Assembly: GCA_030386875.1 (NCBI GenBank)
Contig: CM059576.1
Span: 19,968,058-20,032,057, forward strand
Direction of reading: 5' to 3'
DNA: 64,000 nt
Source: Morinoia aosen
Lineage: Eukaryota > Arthropoda > Malacostraca > Amphipoda > Talitridae
Positions 40,361 through 49,764 of the stretch are shown in pieces; position 1 is the first letter of the stretch, and every line of letters starts with the position of its first letter. The position numbers and the translations under genes are program-made. The notes beneath the pieces are model-generated. The model was not told the origin of the DNA and made no database searches. It saw only the letters and a program-made list of their open reading frames with translations.

Positions 40361-42473
40361 GGAAGAATAATAGATTCATGTATCATTTTGAATTATTTTT
40401 GTGCCTTGAAAATCTAATTTAAAGCCATTTTGGTCCCTTTGCTTTGTCAAGAGAACTCCAATACAAAACAATAGAAATGTGTGACCTGCATTTGATGAGA
40501 GCTGACCTGCGTGGGCCGAAGCTCCACAGCTCTGGCTGGGCGACCAGCTGGACGACTGTTGTTTTCTTCAGGAAATGAAGGGATTGGATGAGATTGAGAA
40601 TACGAATAGCTCTAATGTAGGGATTCCCAACCATTTTCTTGCCTCCCCGAGTATGAAAAAATTCCATTAGGACCTCACCCCCCTGAAATTAAGTTGCCAA
40701 CTTACAGCCTATATCCGATAAAATAAACAAAGTTATATATCCCTCAAAAACCTTATCATTTTTTCTCAGTATTGTTCAATTTAAATTGAAAACAAATGCA
40801 GTGTATATCAGGTATAAAGTTTTGTATAAACACACTTTGTGCAAACCTGGACTTTTTTCTCGCGTCTTGTGACATCGTCATGCACTCCTATGGGATGCGA
40901 GCACCGCAGGTTAGGAACCCTTGGTCTAAAAGACTTATTATGTTGATGGGGATAGTTTGAACTAAGTTTATGACTGTCATTTTTTCTGTTAATGGTATCT
41001 CTGCTTCTTCCTCAGGCATTATATGCTGACATCTCTGCATAAGATTTATTTGCTCGTGTTGTTTTTCATTACTTATTCTCGGGAGTTATTAATATATTTG
41101 CATTGTGTAGAAGATTATTTTTTGATTTCCCGTTGGACGAATATTTTCTACATTAAAGGTATTCAAGGGCGTTGGTAAAATTTATTGGTTATTGGGTATT
41201 TCAGTTTTTTATTGGGTCCATATGAGGACTAGGAAAGGTATATTTTGTGATGGAGAAATGTTGATTAGTTTCAACTTCTTATTTGTTATTATTCTCGAAT
41301 ATTTCTAAAGTGTATGGTTCTAAAGCTGTTACAAGTCTTGCCTCATAATTTGCGTCCATAATTAGAACGAGTTTTCCCTTACAGGCCAGTGTGTTTGCTA
41401 CCCCCTCTACCCTCTCATTCAAGATAGAAGTAGAGGTTGACTGCACTGAGGCAAGTCCAGGGCGCGCAGAAGCAGAGAAGTTGAGGGAAGGCAGCTCTGG
41501 TGCGTGCAACACAAGTGCTGTTCATCAGCTACCATCAGATGTGTCGGGTAGCGGCAGTGGTGTTGAGGCCGCACCTCCTGGCAGACTCATATCACGTTCA
41601 TTTCTGTGTGATCATTGTGATTACTTCACTGGTAGAAAAGATTGTATGAGACTGCACCTCCGTGGCAGGCATAAATTGGGATTTTTCTTGAAGTGCAAGT
41701 TTTGTGAAAGCACTTTTGTGAACTCGAATAGTTTGAAACGGCATATAGGAAGGAAACACGAGGAAGGAAACTTGTGTAAATGTCTGTTATGTGATTATCG
41801 ATTTGGTTCTGAAAAAGATTTGAAGCAACATATGTGCAAGAATAGTGGTGCGAGAAAATGGCTGAAGTGTTGCGAGTTTTGTGATTATTCTTGTACTAAA
41901 ATTCGTGATCTGCAGCAACACCAAAAATGTGCGCATGGGATTGGCGAGCTATTGGAGTGCGACTTATGCGAGTACGTGACTGCTTATCAAAATAGCCTGA
42001 AGGTGCACAAACTTTGCAAACACGGGAAAGGGAAACCGTTGAATTGCACTTTGTGTGACTATACTTCTGCCTTTCGCACCTCCCTTCATAGACATAATTT
42101 TCGTATTCATGGCATTGGTAAACTTAACAAATGTGAGTTCTGCGATTACTCGTCTGCGTATTATTATAATTTCAAACAACACCAAGCCAGTCAGCACGGT
42201 AAAGGGCAGGTGTACAAGTGTCGGTATTGCGATTTTTCTTCAGCTTATACGAGGACTATTAAACTGCATCAAGCGAGTAAGCACGGTGTGGGGAAAGTGT
42301 TCAAGTGCAAGTCATGCGACTATTCTTCAGCTTATGCCAAAAGTATGGAATGGCATCAGTCAAGCAAGCACGGTATAGGGAAGGTGTTCAAGTGTGAGCC
42401 CCTCAGGGGGATACAATTATTGTATCTATGGGAATTAGCGCTCCCAGGGGGACAATGTGAGGGCCTGAGCTAA
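38043..42473 (+). CDS. C2H2 zinc-finger gene copy B (three exons, truncated by a SINE-like insertion)
   Basis: Exons 38043-38154, 39656-39750 and 41385-42473 join in phase to about 431 residues. The N-terminus (MKRAVVMVHKLTGAGVEHLS) and acidic exon 2 carry hydrophobic-K-x-E words (IKRE, IKSE, VKEE, then FKIE in exon 3), possible SUMO sites. Nine fingers follow from about residue 125, mostly CX2CX12HX4H with HGIGK/HGKG linkers. They suggest a nuclear DNA-binding protein; the target is unknown. The frame then enters a SINE-like element at 42399 and ends in a foreign tail (PLRGIQLLYLWELALPGGQ) at 42473. Three more fingers lie beyond it. It is probably still translatable as a shortened protein. 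Expression is not shown by the sequence. Confidence 0.75.
38520..39110. other. insertion in intron 1 of copy B, absent from copy A
   Basis: Copy A continues directly from CTAATA.CAAAC to the AATTTAT..ATGAGTGAAGACA segment, while copy B has about 590 extra bp. It includes AATATCACGTG repeated at 38668-38730 and a C-rich end near 39080. No coding frame or clear inverted ends are seen; the class is unknown. Confidence 0.45.
39656..39750 (+). CDS. copy B exon 2
   Basis: The acceptor TGCATGCAG ends at 39655 and the donor GTGCTG starts at 39751. It has 2 bases plus 31 codons (DALNIKSEGLGAELEAITVK, then EEPIDWDQEPQ). Phase and length match copy A exon 2 exactly. Confidence 0.75.
40075..40370 (+). 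mobile_element. possible old SINE-like copy with AAT tail in intron 2
   Basis: GGGACAGACACTCCCAGAGGGG, GTAGGTTTGCC and TAGTCCATACTAA faintly follow the SINE-like order. It ends in an (AAT)n run at 40335-40362. Copy A intron 2 lacks about 1 kb here. Assignment is weak. Confidence 0.3.
40618..40923. mobile_element. hAT-like MITE in intron 2 of copy B
   Basis: The left end TAGGGATTCCCAACC and the complement of the right end CAAGGGTTCCTAACC are inverted, of the GGTTCCCAACC type common in hAT elements. Flanking 8-mers agree at 5 positions. It is absent from copy A. Confidence 0.45.
41385..42473 (+). CDS. copy B exon 3 with nine C2H2 fingers and a SINE-derived tail
   Basis: The acceptor TTTTCCCTTACAG ends at 41384 and codons begin at once (ASVFATPSTLSFKIEVEVDC). 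Fingers start at FLCDHCDYFTGR. Later fingers share YSSAY and HQASKHG words and so look recently amplified. The stop TAA at 42471-42473 lies inside the inserted element. Confidence 0.8.
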   Translation, partial: ASVFATPSTLSFKIEVEVDCTEASPGRAEAEKLREGSSGACNTSAVHQLPSDVSGSGSGVEAAPPGRLISRSFLCDHCDYFTGRKDCMRLHLRGRHKLGFFLKCKFCESTFVNSNSLKRHIGRKHEEGNLCKCLLCDYRFGSEKDLKQHMCKNSGARKWLKCCEFCDYSCTKIRDLQQHQKCAHGIGELLECDLCEYVTAYQNSLKVHKLCKHGKGKPLNCTLCDYTSAFRTSLHRHNFRIHGIGKLNKCEFCDYSSAYYYNFKQHQASQHGKGQVYKCRYCDFSSAYTRTIKLHQASKHGVGKVFKCKSCDYSSAYAKSMEWHQSSKHGIGKVFKCEPLRGIQLLYLWELALPGGQCEGLS

Positions 42474-42773
42474 AGGTTAGGTAGGCTTTCTTTTTTGTTA
42501 AAATAGAATAGGTTTTTGTTTTGTTACGGACCATCTTTTTTCGGTTCACTGCTGTCCTGTTTTTTCAGCACCTACTACTTTCTTCTTCAACTTTTTCTTG
42601 TTTCATGAACTTCTTTCTCATCTTACTGTTTCTATGACCTTTCTGCATAGATTCCCCATTCTCTCTTCTCCATACTAAATGGTGCCTTCCTCCTTCCTCT
42701 CTTCGATACGCTCTTTTTTTGTAGCGGTTAGGGAGGCTTAAACTAACTTATAATCGATATAATCGATTAATCG
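42399..42773 (+). mobile_element. SINE-like element inserted in the zinc-finger array of copy B
   Basis: The 375-bp full-length copy starts CCCCTCAGGGGGATACAA and ends with a TAATCGATATAATCGATTAATC tail. A perfect 13-bp target duplication, GTTCAAGTGTGAG, lies at 42386-42398 and 42774-42786. That duplicated word is itself finger-coding sequence (FKCE). Confidence 0.92.
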
Positions 42774-43041
42774 GTTCAAGTGTGAGTCGTGTGAATTTTG
42801 TTCAGTTTACACCATGGTAGTTGATGAACATCAAGCGAGTAAGCACGGTATAGGGAAGGTTTTCAAGTGCGAGTCGTGTGACTTTTCTTCAGTCAGTGCA
42901 ACCAGGTTTAAACGACACCAGGCTAGTAAGCACGGAATAGGGCAGGTGTTCAAGTGCGAGTTATGCAGCTATATGTCTCCAAAAAGAATCAATGTTCAGC
43001 GACATCAAGCTAAGGAACACGGTAAAGGTCAACTGCCATAG
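42774..43041 (+). pseudogene. downstream zinc-finger remnant of copy B
   Basis: After the insertion the array resumes with fingers 10-12 (CESCEFCSVYT, CESCDFSSVSA, CELCSYMSPKR) and ends HGKGQLP then TAG. It has no start of its own and would only be translated if the element were spliced out or read through in frame. Fingers 11 and 12 keep intact Cys/His residues; finger 10 has lost the usual spacing residues but keeps C2H2. Confidence 0.75.
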
Positions 43042-43526
43042 GCAAGCAAGAGGTGTAATTATTCCTGTTTGTCGAAAAACATACCAAGCGCTATAAAGCA
43101 AAAAAAATTGAAGGGTTAGCATTCCATTATGTGTTGAGTTTAGAAAACAGTTTTCAGATCATACTCCGAGCGCGGTAAAGTTAGCTGCTTCAAATATGAG
43201 CGCTTATTCATACCTAAAAAGTGGATGAAGCAAACCAACTTCGCTAATGAGAAAAATTGTTTACTGTGCGGAACGACATCCCTGGAAACATCGCAAACTT
43301 TCTAGTTTTAGTGCCATTTAGAAGACAACTTGCATATTCAATTCCCATGTGCTAAATTTTAATGCATGAATTATATTTTTCTTGGTAGCTGGAACCCCCA
43401 CTGGGAAATCCTAGCTTCTCCTAATATAAGCAAGCTCTTGATGATCCTGCGACACCTTCATTGTCGATCAACACTTTATGTTCCAAACTTTTTTGTCTCT
43501 GAGCAATTGTGTTTCTCGATGGAATT

Positions 43527-43892
43527 CCCCTCAGGGGGAGACAATTATTTTATCTATGGGAATCAGCACTCCCAGGGGGAAAATGTGAGGTCCCGAGCTG
43601 AGAGTTAGGTAGGCCTTCTTTTTGTTTAAATAAAATGTTTTTATGTCAAGGACAACCTTTTTTCGGTTCACTGCTGTCCTGTTTTTTCAGCACCTACTAC
43701 TCTCTTCTTCAACTTTTATCTTGTTTCATGAACTTCTTTCTCAACTCACTGTTTCTATGCCCCTTCTGCATAGATTCTCCATTCTCTTATCTCAATACTA
43801 AATGGTGCCTACCTCCTTACTCTCTTCGATACGCTCTTTTTTGTAGCGGTTAGGGAGGCTTAAACTAACATATAAACTAATCTAATGTATAA
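43527..43892 (+). mobile_element. SINE-like element copy
   Basis: It starts CCCCTCAGGGGGAGACAA and ends TATAAACTAATCTAATGTATAA. A 13-bp target duplication with one mismatch (TCTCGATGGAATT / TCTCGATGGCATT) lies at 43514-43526 and 43893-43905. Confidence 0.88.
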
Positions 43893-43905
43893 TCTCGATG
43901 GCATT

Positions 43906-44820
43906 GCTTTTCGTTTGATTAAAATCGTGACTACAACGGTGATGGTGATGATGACTGTGTGAAAGGAGCGTGGAGTGAGAATCATCCGAGGCACATTTGT
44001 GGCCTCATGTGTAGCCAAATGCTCATAAATGCCTTATTCCTTGTGAATGTTCATCGGAACCAAGGCGTTGCTGCTGTTAACTGGTCTTCTGTAATATTAT
44101 AAGGTAACCTGAAGAGGCCTATGGACTGCATTGTTTGTGATGAGGTGGGACAGCTGACGCTTGTATACGAGATGAAGAGACAACGGAATGAAATTGATGT
44201 TACTGAAACTACCACTAGGAAGTCGTCATAGTATAACTACAGAATTAACGTTGGTAAAATTACCTAAGCGACATCTAAATAATCTTTGACCGAAGTTGTC
44301 AACTGAGTTTATTACTATTATTATTATTGTACTACTTATAATAAATTATTATTATTATTATAACTAATAATTAATGCAAATTTTAGAATTAGCATCATAA
44401 TGCAAGTCTGTTGAAATTAGCTTGGAGATTTGTACTTGACGTTGCGAATTTTTTCTTTTCAAACTTCTGAACAATCAAAATCGTTCTAGTTTCTATCATT
44501 TCTATTTCAATTCTACTAGTAAGTTTTATATAACTTTTTTAAAGTGTTATCAACGTAAATAACGAGTAATAAAGTTTTGTGACTTGAAGTTTGAAAAAAA
44601 AGTTTCGATGTTTCCAAAATCATTTTCAGGCTGCACAATGCTGGAGAACACAGAGTCACATTCACATAAAATGTGAATCCTAGACTTGATTTGTAACTTT
44701 TATTTTCTTTTATCAAAACTTAAATACGAAAATTTTTTCGGAAATATTGAAGCTGGTGGCAATTATTACTTATTCATAAATCTAAGATACTTTGACAAAT
44801 AGTTGTAAAATTCTCACATT
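43906..44820. other. spacer with ATT microsatellite, no gene seen
   Basis: ATT/TTA trinucleotide repeats occupy 44308-44372. The rest is AT-rich with stops in all frames. Confidence 0.5.
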
Positions 44821-44827
44821 TACGGGT

Positions 44828-45080
44828 TAGGCTATAGGTGGCCGAGTGGTAGAGAACGTCTTCCAAGAAGGTGTCGAGGGTTCGAATCCCGGGGCTGCAC
44901 GGTGGTTTCCCCCGTTGGGTAAAGGGAAAACTCAAGCACAATTCCCCGCTCTACCCAGGTGCCGGAAATGGGTACCGGGTGTAACCGTCATTGCGTTCTG
45001 GTGTTAGTTATAAGGTATTTGAAAAACCAATGTAAAATATATGTATCAGGCTTGATTGATTGGAATAAAGCATCCTTTTA
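44828..45080 (+). mobile_element. tRNA-derived SINE
   Basis: Pol III A box TGGCCGAGTGG (44839-44849), like tRNA-Ser/Leu, and B box GGTTCGAATCC (44879-44889) are spaced as in a tRNA. A non-tRNA body follows (CACAATTCCCCGCTCTACCC, TATCAGGCTTGATTGATTGG). The acceptor stem does not pair, so it is not a tRNA gene. The 3' border is uncertain. Confidence 0.75.
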
Positions 45081-45375
45081 CATGCCCCAGGATTTTCTGT
45101 CTCATCGGTATTATATGAAGGTATCCTACATCCCTCAGGTTTGATTGAAAGTCTGTGGGACGCATTCGCCCAACGGGGGTGAGAGGGTCAATTGACATCA
45201 GCCTGACAGTTACAGAATTTTAACATTGGAGTTCATTGTAGTAAACATGATGAGTCATTCTATTCGTATTTCAAAATGTTTTAGAACGCGAGCGATTGTT
45301 TGCTTTGTTTTATTCGCGTCATGTTTTGTTGTGAGCCTCGTGTGTGTCACGAAATGCGCCAAATGTGTTACCAAT

Positions 45376-45810
45376 TGCTTCAATTGTCACGAATTGCTCC
45401 AATTGTCACGAATTGCTCCAATTGTCACGAATTGCTCCAATTGTCACGAATTGCTCCAATTGTCACGAATTGCTCCAATTGTCACGAATTGCTCCAATTG
45501 TCACGAATTGCTCCAATTGTCACGAATTGCTCCAATTGTCACGAATTGCTCCAATTGTCACGAATTGCTCCAATTGTCACGAATTGCTCCAATTGTCACG
45601 AATTGCTCCTATTGTGATGCGAATTGCTCCTATTGTGATGCGAATTGCCCCAAATGTGTTTCAAATTGCTGCAGCTGTGTTACGAATTGCTTCAATTGTC
45701 ACTAATCATTCCAATTGTGTTACGAATTGTTCCCATTATTACGAATTGTTCCAATTATTACGAATTGTTCCAATTGTCATGAATTGTTCCAATTGTCATG
45801 AATTCCTTCT
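45376..45810. repeat. 19-bp minisatellite
   Basis: The unit GAATTGCTCCAATTGTCAC repeats about 11 times exactly from 45391, then degenerates to GAATTGTTCCAATTRTTAC-like units up to about 45810. Open frames through it (NCSNCHELLQ repeats) are a by-product of the unit. Confidence 0.88.
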
Positions 45811-45967
45811 ATTGTGGGACAATTTGCACCATTCGTTATGTAAAATGATTTGGTCATCATTATGCGACAATCATTCTCTTATTTCTGAATTTTCCAATAT
45901 TATTTATGCAGGATATATGAATGCGATGTGTGGTAGTGTAATTTTCTCTGAGTTATTACAGTGGCTA

Positions 45968-46262
45968 GAGCCTGAGCTGAGAGTTAGGTAGGCTTTCTTT
46001 TTGTTGAAATAAAATGTTTTTTGTTATGTTAAGGACCATCTTTTTCGGTTCACTGCTGTCCTGTTTTACAGCACCTACTACTTTCTTCTTCAACTTCGAT
46101 CTTGTTTTATATACTTTTTCTCAACTGATTTTTTCTATGCCCTTTCTGCATAGATTCCGCATTCCTTTAATCCATACTAAATGGTGTTTTCGTCCTTCCT
46201 CTCTTTGGATCGCCTTTGTTGCAGATAGGGAGGCTTAAACTAATAACTAATCTAGTCTAATT
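45968..46262 (+). mobile_element. SINE-like element, 5'-truncated
   Basis: It begins within the body at GCCTGAGCTGAGAGTTAGG and runs through TTTTCGGTTCACTGCTGTCC to GGGAGGCTTAAACTAATAACT plus TAATCTAGTCTAA. The hairpin head is missing. Confidence 0.75.
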
Positions 46263-46395
46263 TTCGAGCTATTCAAGTTATTAGAGTTGCAGGTATGCAG
46301 GTAAAGTAGTTGGTTCACCAGTTGAGACGCAAGAAAGAGAATATTGTTACGAATTTCTACCGTGTCTACTTTCTAAATTGTTCTCAGATATTCCT

Positions 46396-46575
46396 TTTTG
46401 TGATGGCTGTTGTTATGTTTTCATAATGGTGATTGTGACAAACTTGGAGCAACGATTATATAGTGCGCTTTTGCAGAAATGATGTGAATTTTGTATCTTT
46501 GAACTGTGAGATCTACGGCGCGATATAGTACGAGTCACTGAAGCGCTAGCAAATCGATGCTAATACTACTACTAA
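46396..46575 (+). mobile_element. 5'-truncated LINE copy, 3' UTR only
   Basis: The sequence matches the last part of the LINE at 47392-54293 (GGTGATTGTGACAAACTT, GGCGCGATATAGTACGA, GAAGCGCTAGCAAATCGATG) and ends in TACTACTACTAA. A perfect 12-bp target duplication, TCAGATATTCCT, lies at 46384-46395 and 46576-46587. It fixes the 3' end of that LINE family. Confidence 0.88.
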
Positions 46576-46799
46576 TCAGATATTCCTCAATGTAGGTAAT
46601 ATTTTTTCTATTTTGTATATATAAGGTATTTTGTATATTATTTATACTATATAAATAGATGTATACAAGAACACCTGTACTTTCCATGAGAGTGTGTATG
46701 TATTATCGAACTTAGAGTTACTTAGCAAAGGGAACACATTTGTTCGATAATTGCCATGTGTGTCACGATACTTTAGTTTGCAGTGCATCCACCAAGGGA

Positions 46800-47135
46800 G
46801 CCGAGGGTTAGGTCGGCCTTCCTTTGGTTGAAACGGAACAGGTTTTTTGTTTTGCTACGGACCATCTATCTTTGGTTGACTGCTTTGCTGTTTTCAGCAT
46901 CTATTGCTTTTTTCTACAATTTTTATCTTGTTTCCTAACTTCTGTGAGGACCGCGTGCATAAATTCCCCGGTCCTACAACTGACATATCTTATTCATAAA
47001 CTTGCTGGTTATAAAGGAAGTTTTTGAAATGATTCAAGTTTGGCATAGATTCCCCATTCCCCAATTAGATGGCGCCTTCCTCTTTCTGGTACGCCTTTGT
47101 TGCGGTTATGGAGGCTTAAGCTAACATATAATCTA
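46800..47135 (+). mobile_element. SINE-like element, diverged and rearranged copy
   Basis: GCCGAGGGTTAGGTCGGCCTTCC, TTGCTACGGACCATC and later CATAGATTCCCCATTCC..GGCTTAAGCTAACATATAATC keep the family order, with an extra insertion around 46975-47040. Confidence 0.65.
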
Positions 47136-47239
47136 ATCTTATTGAATTAGTTAATAAGCAGTTGATTATTTTTCAAATATAGCCTTATTGAATCTACATT
47201 TTTTATCGTTTTTGAATTATTCAGTTATTTTTCAATTTG

Positions 47240-47391
47240 TCTCCCAGGAGGAAGATGTGAGGGCCCAAGCTAAATTAAGTAGGCATCCTTTTTCTAGAAA
47301 TAAACTGGTTTTCGTTTTGTTACGGACCACCTTTTTTCAGTACACTGCTGTCTTGTTCTTCAGCACCTACCACTTTCCTCTTCAACTTTGA
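47240..47391 (+). mobile_element. SINE-like element, 5' portion, split by a LINE
   Basis: It runs CTCCCAGGAGGAAGATGTGA to CTTCAACTTTGA. The rest of the same copy resumes at 54294-54480 beyond the LINE, so this is the older host insertion. Confidence 0.8.
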
Positions 47392-47921
47392 CCCCCTCGC
47401 GCCATCTCGCCCTTGTCGCGGGGAGGGGGCTTGCGTGCCTCAGTGATGCCCAGGGCTGTGCTACCCAGGTGCAACCATGGTAGAGTGGCCTGGGTTGAGG
47501 GGTCAGACGAAGAGAGATGGCAGCATGTGACCACCTTACTGACCTGGACTTTCTATATGGATTTGTGTTGACTTTCTCTCTTCGGATGACCTAGCCTTCT
47601 CCTGGATCACGCTCTGACCTCTCCTTGGGGGCTGGCAGGAGCCTAGGCCCGTACTGCCAGTTTGAAGTCGCATGCGGCGAGGGCTAGTGGGAGGGGTGGC
47701 TGGGTAGGCGGGGGGCTGCTTAAACGTCCTTGGCGTGCGGGAACACGCCTTCGACTAGTCAAGCGCATCAACCGGCTGATCCTGGTCGCTCTGACTGCTA
47801 TGCCTGTACCTAGCGAGCGTTCCCGTTGGGACTACGTGTGCCCGACATCAGGGATCCCCTTGTAGGCGGCCGTTTTTGGTGCTGGCTCGGGGTGACAGGT
47901 TAAACCTTACCTTTTTTCAAC
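47392..47921 (+). promoter_or_regulatory. 5' UTR with presumed internal promoter of the LINE
   Basis: The stretch is much GC-richer than its flanks. It starts at CCCCCTCGCGCCATCTCGCC directly after the target duplication. LINEs of this type usually carry an internal Pol II promoter here. No TATA box is seen. Short open frames in it look incidental. Confidence 0.5.
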
Positions 47922-49764
47922 ATGGAAAACCTTCCCGCTATATCTTCGGTGACGACTGGACCTTCACGCACGGACACCTGTACTGAATCTTCCCCAACTC
48001 TGCCATTGGCGCAGCAACCACCATCACAGTCTTCTGCGAGTGGTGACGCTGAAGCCGGGCCGTCTGAGAAAATTAATATTATCCTTGAACCTCATGTTCC
48101 CCCATCTCAGAGTCAAAGGGTGCAACCACACCGACACAAGCGCCGTGTTCGGCGGCAGCATTTGTTTGCAGAGCCCCCGGCCAGTGTCGATGATAACGAA
48201 AATGCACCTCTCCCCACGGAATTTAAAAGATTTTTCATTATTAAAACCAAGGATGGATCGCCCATGAGCCACGTTGACGTGATTGAAGCCAATCGTCACC
48301 TGTGCAGGGGACTTGGAGGCAGATCTGCGAAGGTAACAGAGACCCGGAACGGCGGTCTATTGGTTGAGGTGCACAACCAGCACCAAAGTACGGCGATCTT
48401 AGGCCTGCGATCCCTTGCGGGAGTTGGCGTGCAGGTATCTCCTCATGACAGACTTAATGAGTGTAAGGGTACCATAAGGTATGCCAACTATCCTCAGTAT
48501 AGCGACGACCGCCTCCTGGAGGAACTGAGGCAGTTCGAAGTGAAAGCATTGTACCGAATCAAGAGATTCGAGCGGGGCATTTTGATGCCCTCGTCAATAT
48601 ACATCCTCACTTTTGACCGCTGCAACCTACCACAGTCCGTAGACATTGGATGGACTAGATGCCTCGTGCGCCAGTACGTGCCGAAGCCCCGCCGCTGTTT
48701 CAAGTGCCAGGACTTTGGGCATGGTGCCAGGTCCTGCCGTGTTGAGCCTGGCGTGTGCGTCAACTGCGCGGAAGAACAGCATGAACTGCCCTGCAACAAA
48801 TCTCCCCGATGTGCCAACTGTGGTGAGCAACATCCTGCTAGCTCTCAGTCTTGTTTCTATTATAAACTGGAAGAGGAAACCCTAGCGGTGCAGACAAACC
48901 AGCGCATCAGCTATGGCGAGGCTAAGCGCGTGGTTGGCAGCCGTTTTAATAAAACCCGAGTTACGGATGCAGAGAAGGTTAAAGCCCCTCAAGCGGTGCC
49001 CACCAACCGTGTTCCTGGCCCTGCTGGCCGGTGCCAGCTGAGGGATACTGCTGTGGAAAGGGAGCCGGTTGCTGGTGGAGCGGCCATCCCAAGAATATCT
49101 GCAACTGAAGAACAACCACCTGCATCTAAAAGTAGAGCGAAAAGAAATCCAACGGAAACTTTGGTGGCGGACCAGCCAAACACACCTGGTGAAATTTTGA
49201 GAACAATACCTTCTATAATAACCTCGAGAAAGCGTACACAGAGCGGCACGTCGCCGACCCACAGCAGCAACATGGAGAAAGTGGCAAAAGCACCTAGAGT
49301 CACCGGAAGAGCTCTTGATGCATTTCCAAGCCAGGTAAAGTCTATTCCGGAGCCGGAAGCCCCGCCTGATGGTATTTCGGAACCAGAATGTAAAGTGGAT
49401 AGAGTGCCCCGACCAGGCGTGCGGATGCCCGGCCGTGGAAGTGGTGCTGTGGGGAGCGCTGGGCGTGACCTTTCGGTTCCTCGTGCGGACGGTCGCAGGT
49501 CTGAGCGGGATAGTGAGCGGCATATTGTGACTCAGCGTGTTCGCTCTCTGGAACGCGTCACAATTGTCCCAGAAGATGTCGCGTCATATGATGAAGAAAT
49601 TTCCTATCCCGCGTGGCTTCCCAACTAAGCCACCTCCCGCAGTGCCAATTCATACATGGGATGATAGACCCATAAGCTCCGTGCCGCCTGATCTGGCAAC
49701 CGCTCTGAATGAGGGTGCTGAGAAGGACTCCACGCGGGCTAAGCCTCGAACTGGTAAACCGTGA
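47922..49764 (+). CDS. LINE ORF1, Gag-like zinc-knuckle protein (one frameshift)
   Basis: From ATG at 47922 the frame runs 568 residues to TAA at 49628. A conserved Gag domain includes GGLLVEVHNQ and YILTFDRCNLP. It ends in three cysteine knuckles from about residue 258: CFKCQDFGHGARSC, CVNCAEEQHELPC and CANCGEQHPASSQSC. These bind the element RNA in the ribonucleoprotein. A proline/basic linker follows. Near 49565-49600 the coding similarity to the minus-strand relative at 62430-63992 moves to another frame (MKKFPIPRGFPTKPPPAVPI), open to TGA at 49764. One indel therefore probably shortens this ORF. In the shifted frame its stop overlaps the start of the ORF2 frame. Confidence 0.85.

Noticed and set aside
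44828..44900. tRNA gene (Ser/Leu-like A and B boxes)
   Set aside because: The acceptor stem and anticodon arm do not form a cloverleaf and a SINE body follows; a second diverged copy is at 22150-22420.
45226..45991. Cysteine-rich ORFs of 105-215 codons (NCSNCHELLQ repeats)
   Set aside because: They run through a 19-bp minisatellite; the open frames follow from the unit length and lack of stops.
48494..49523. Minus-strand ORFs of 100-213 codons across LINE ORF1
   Set aside because: They are antisense to a recognised Gag-like protein and have no domain.
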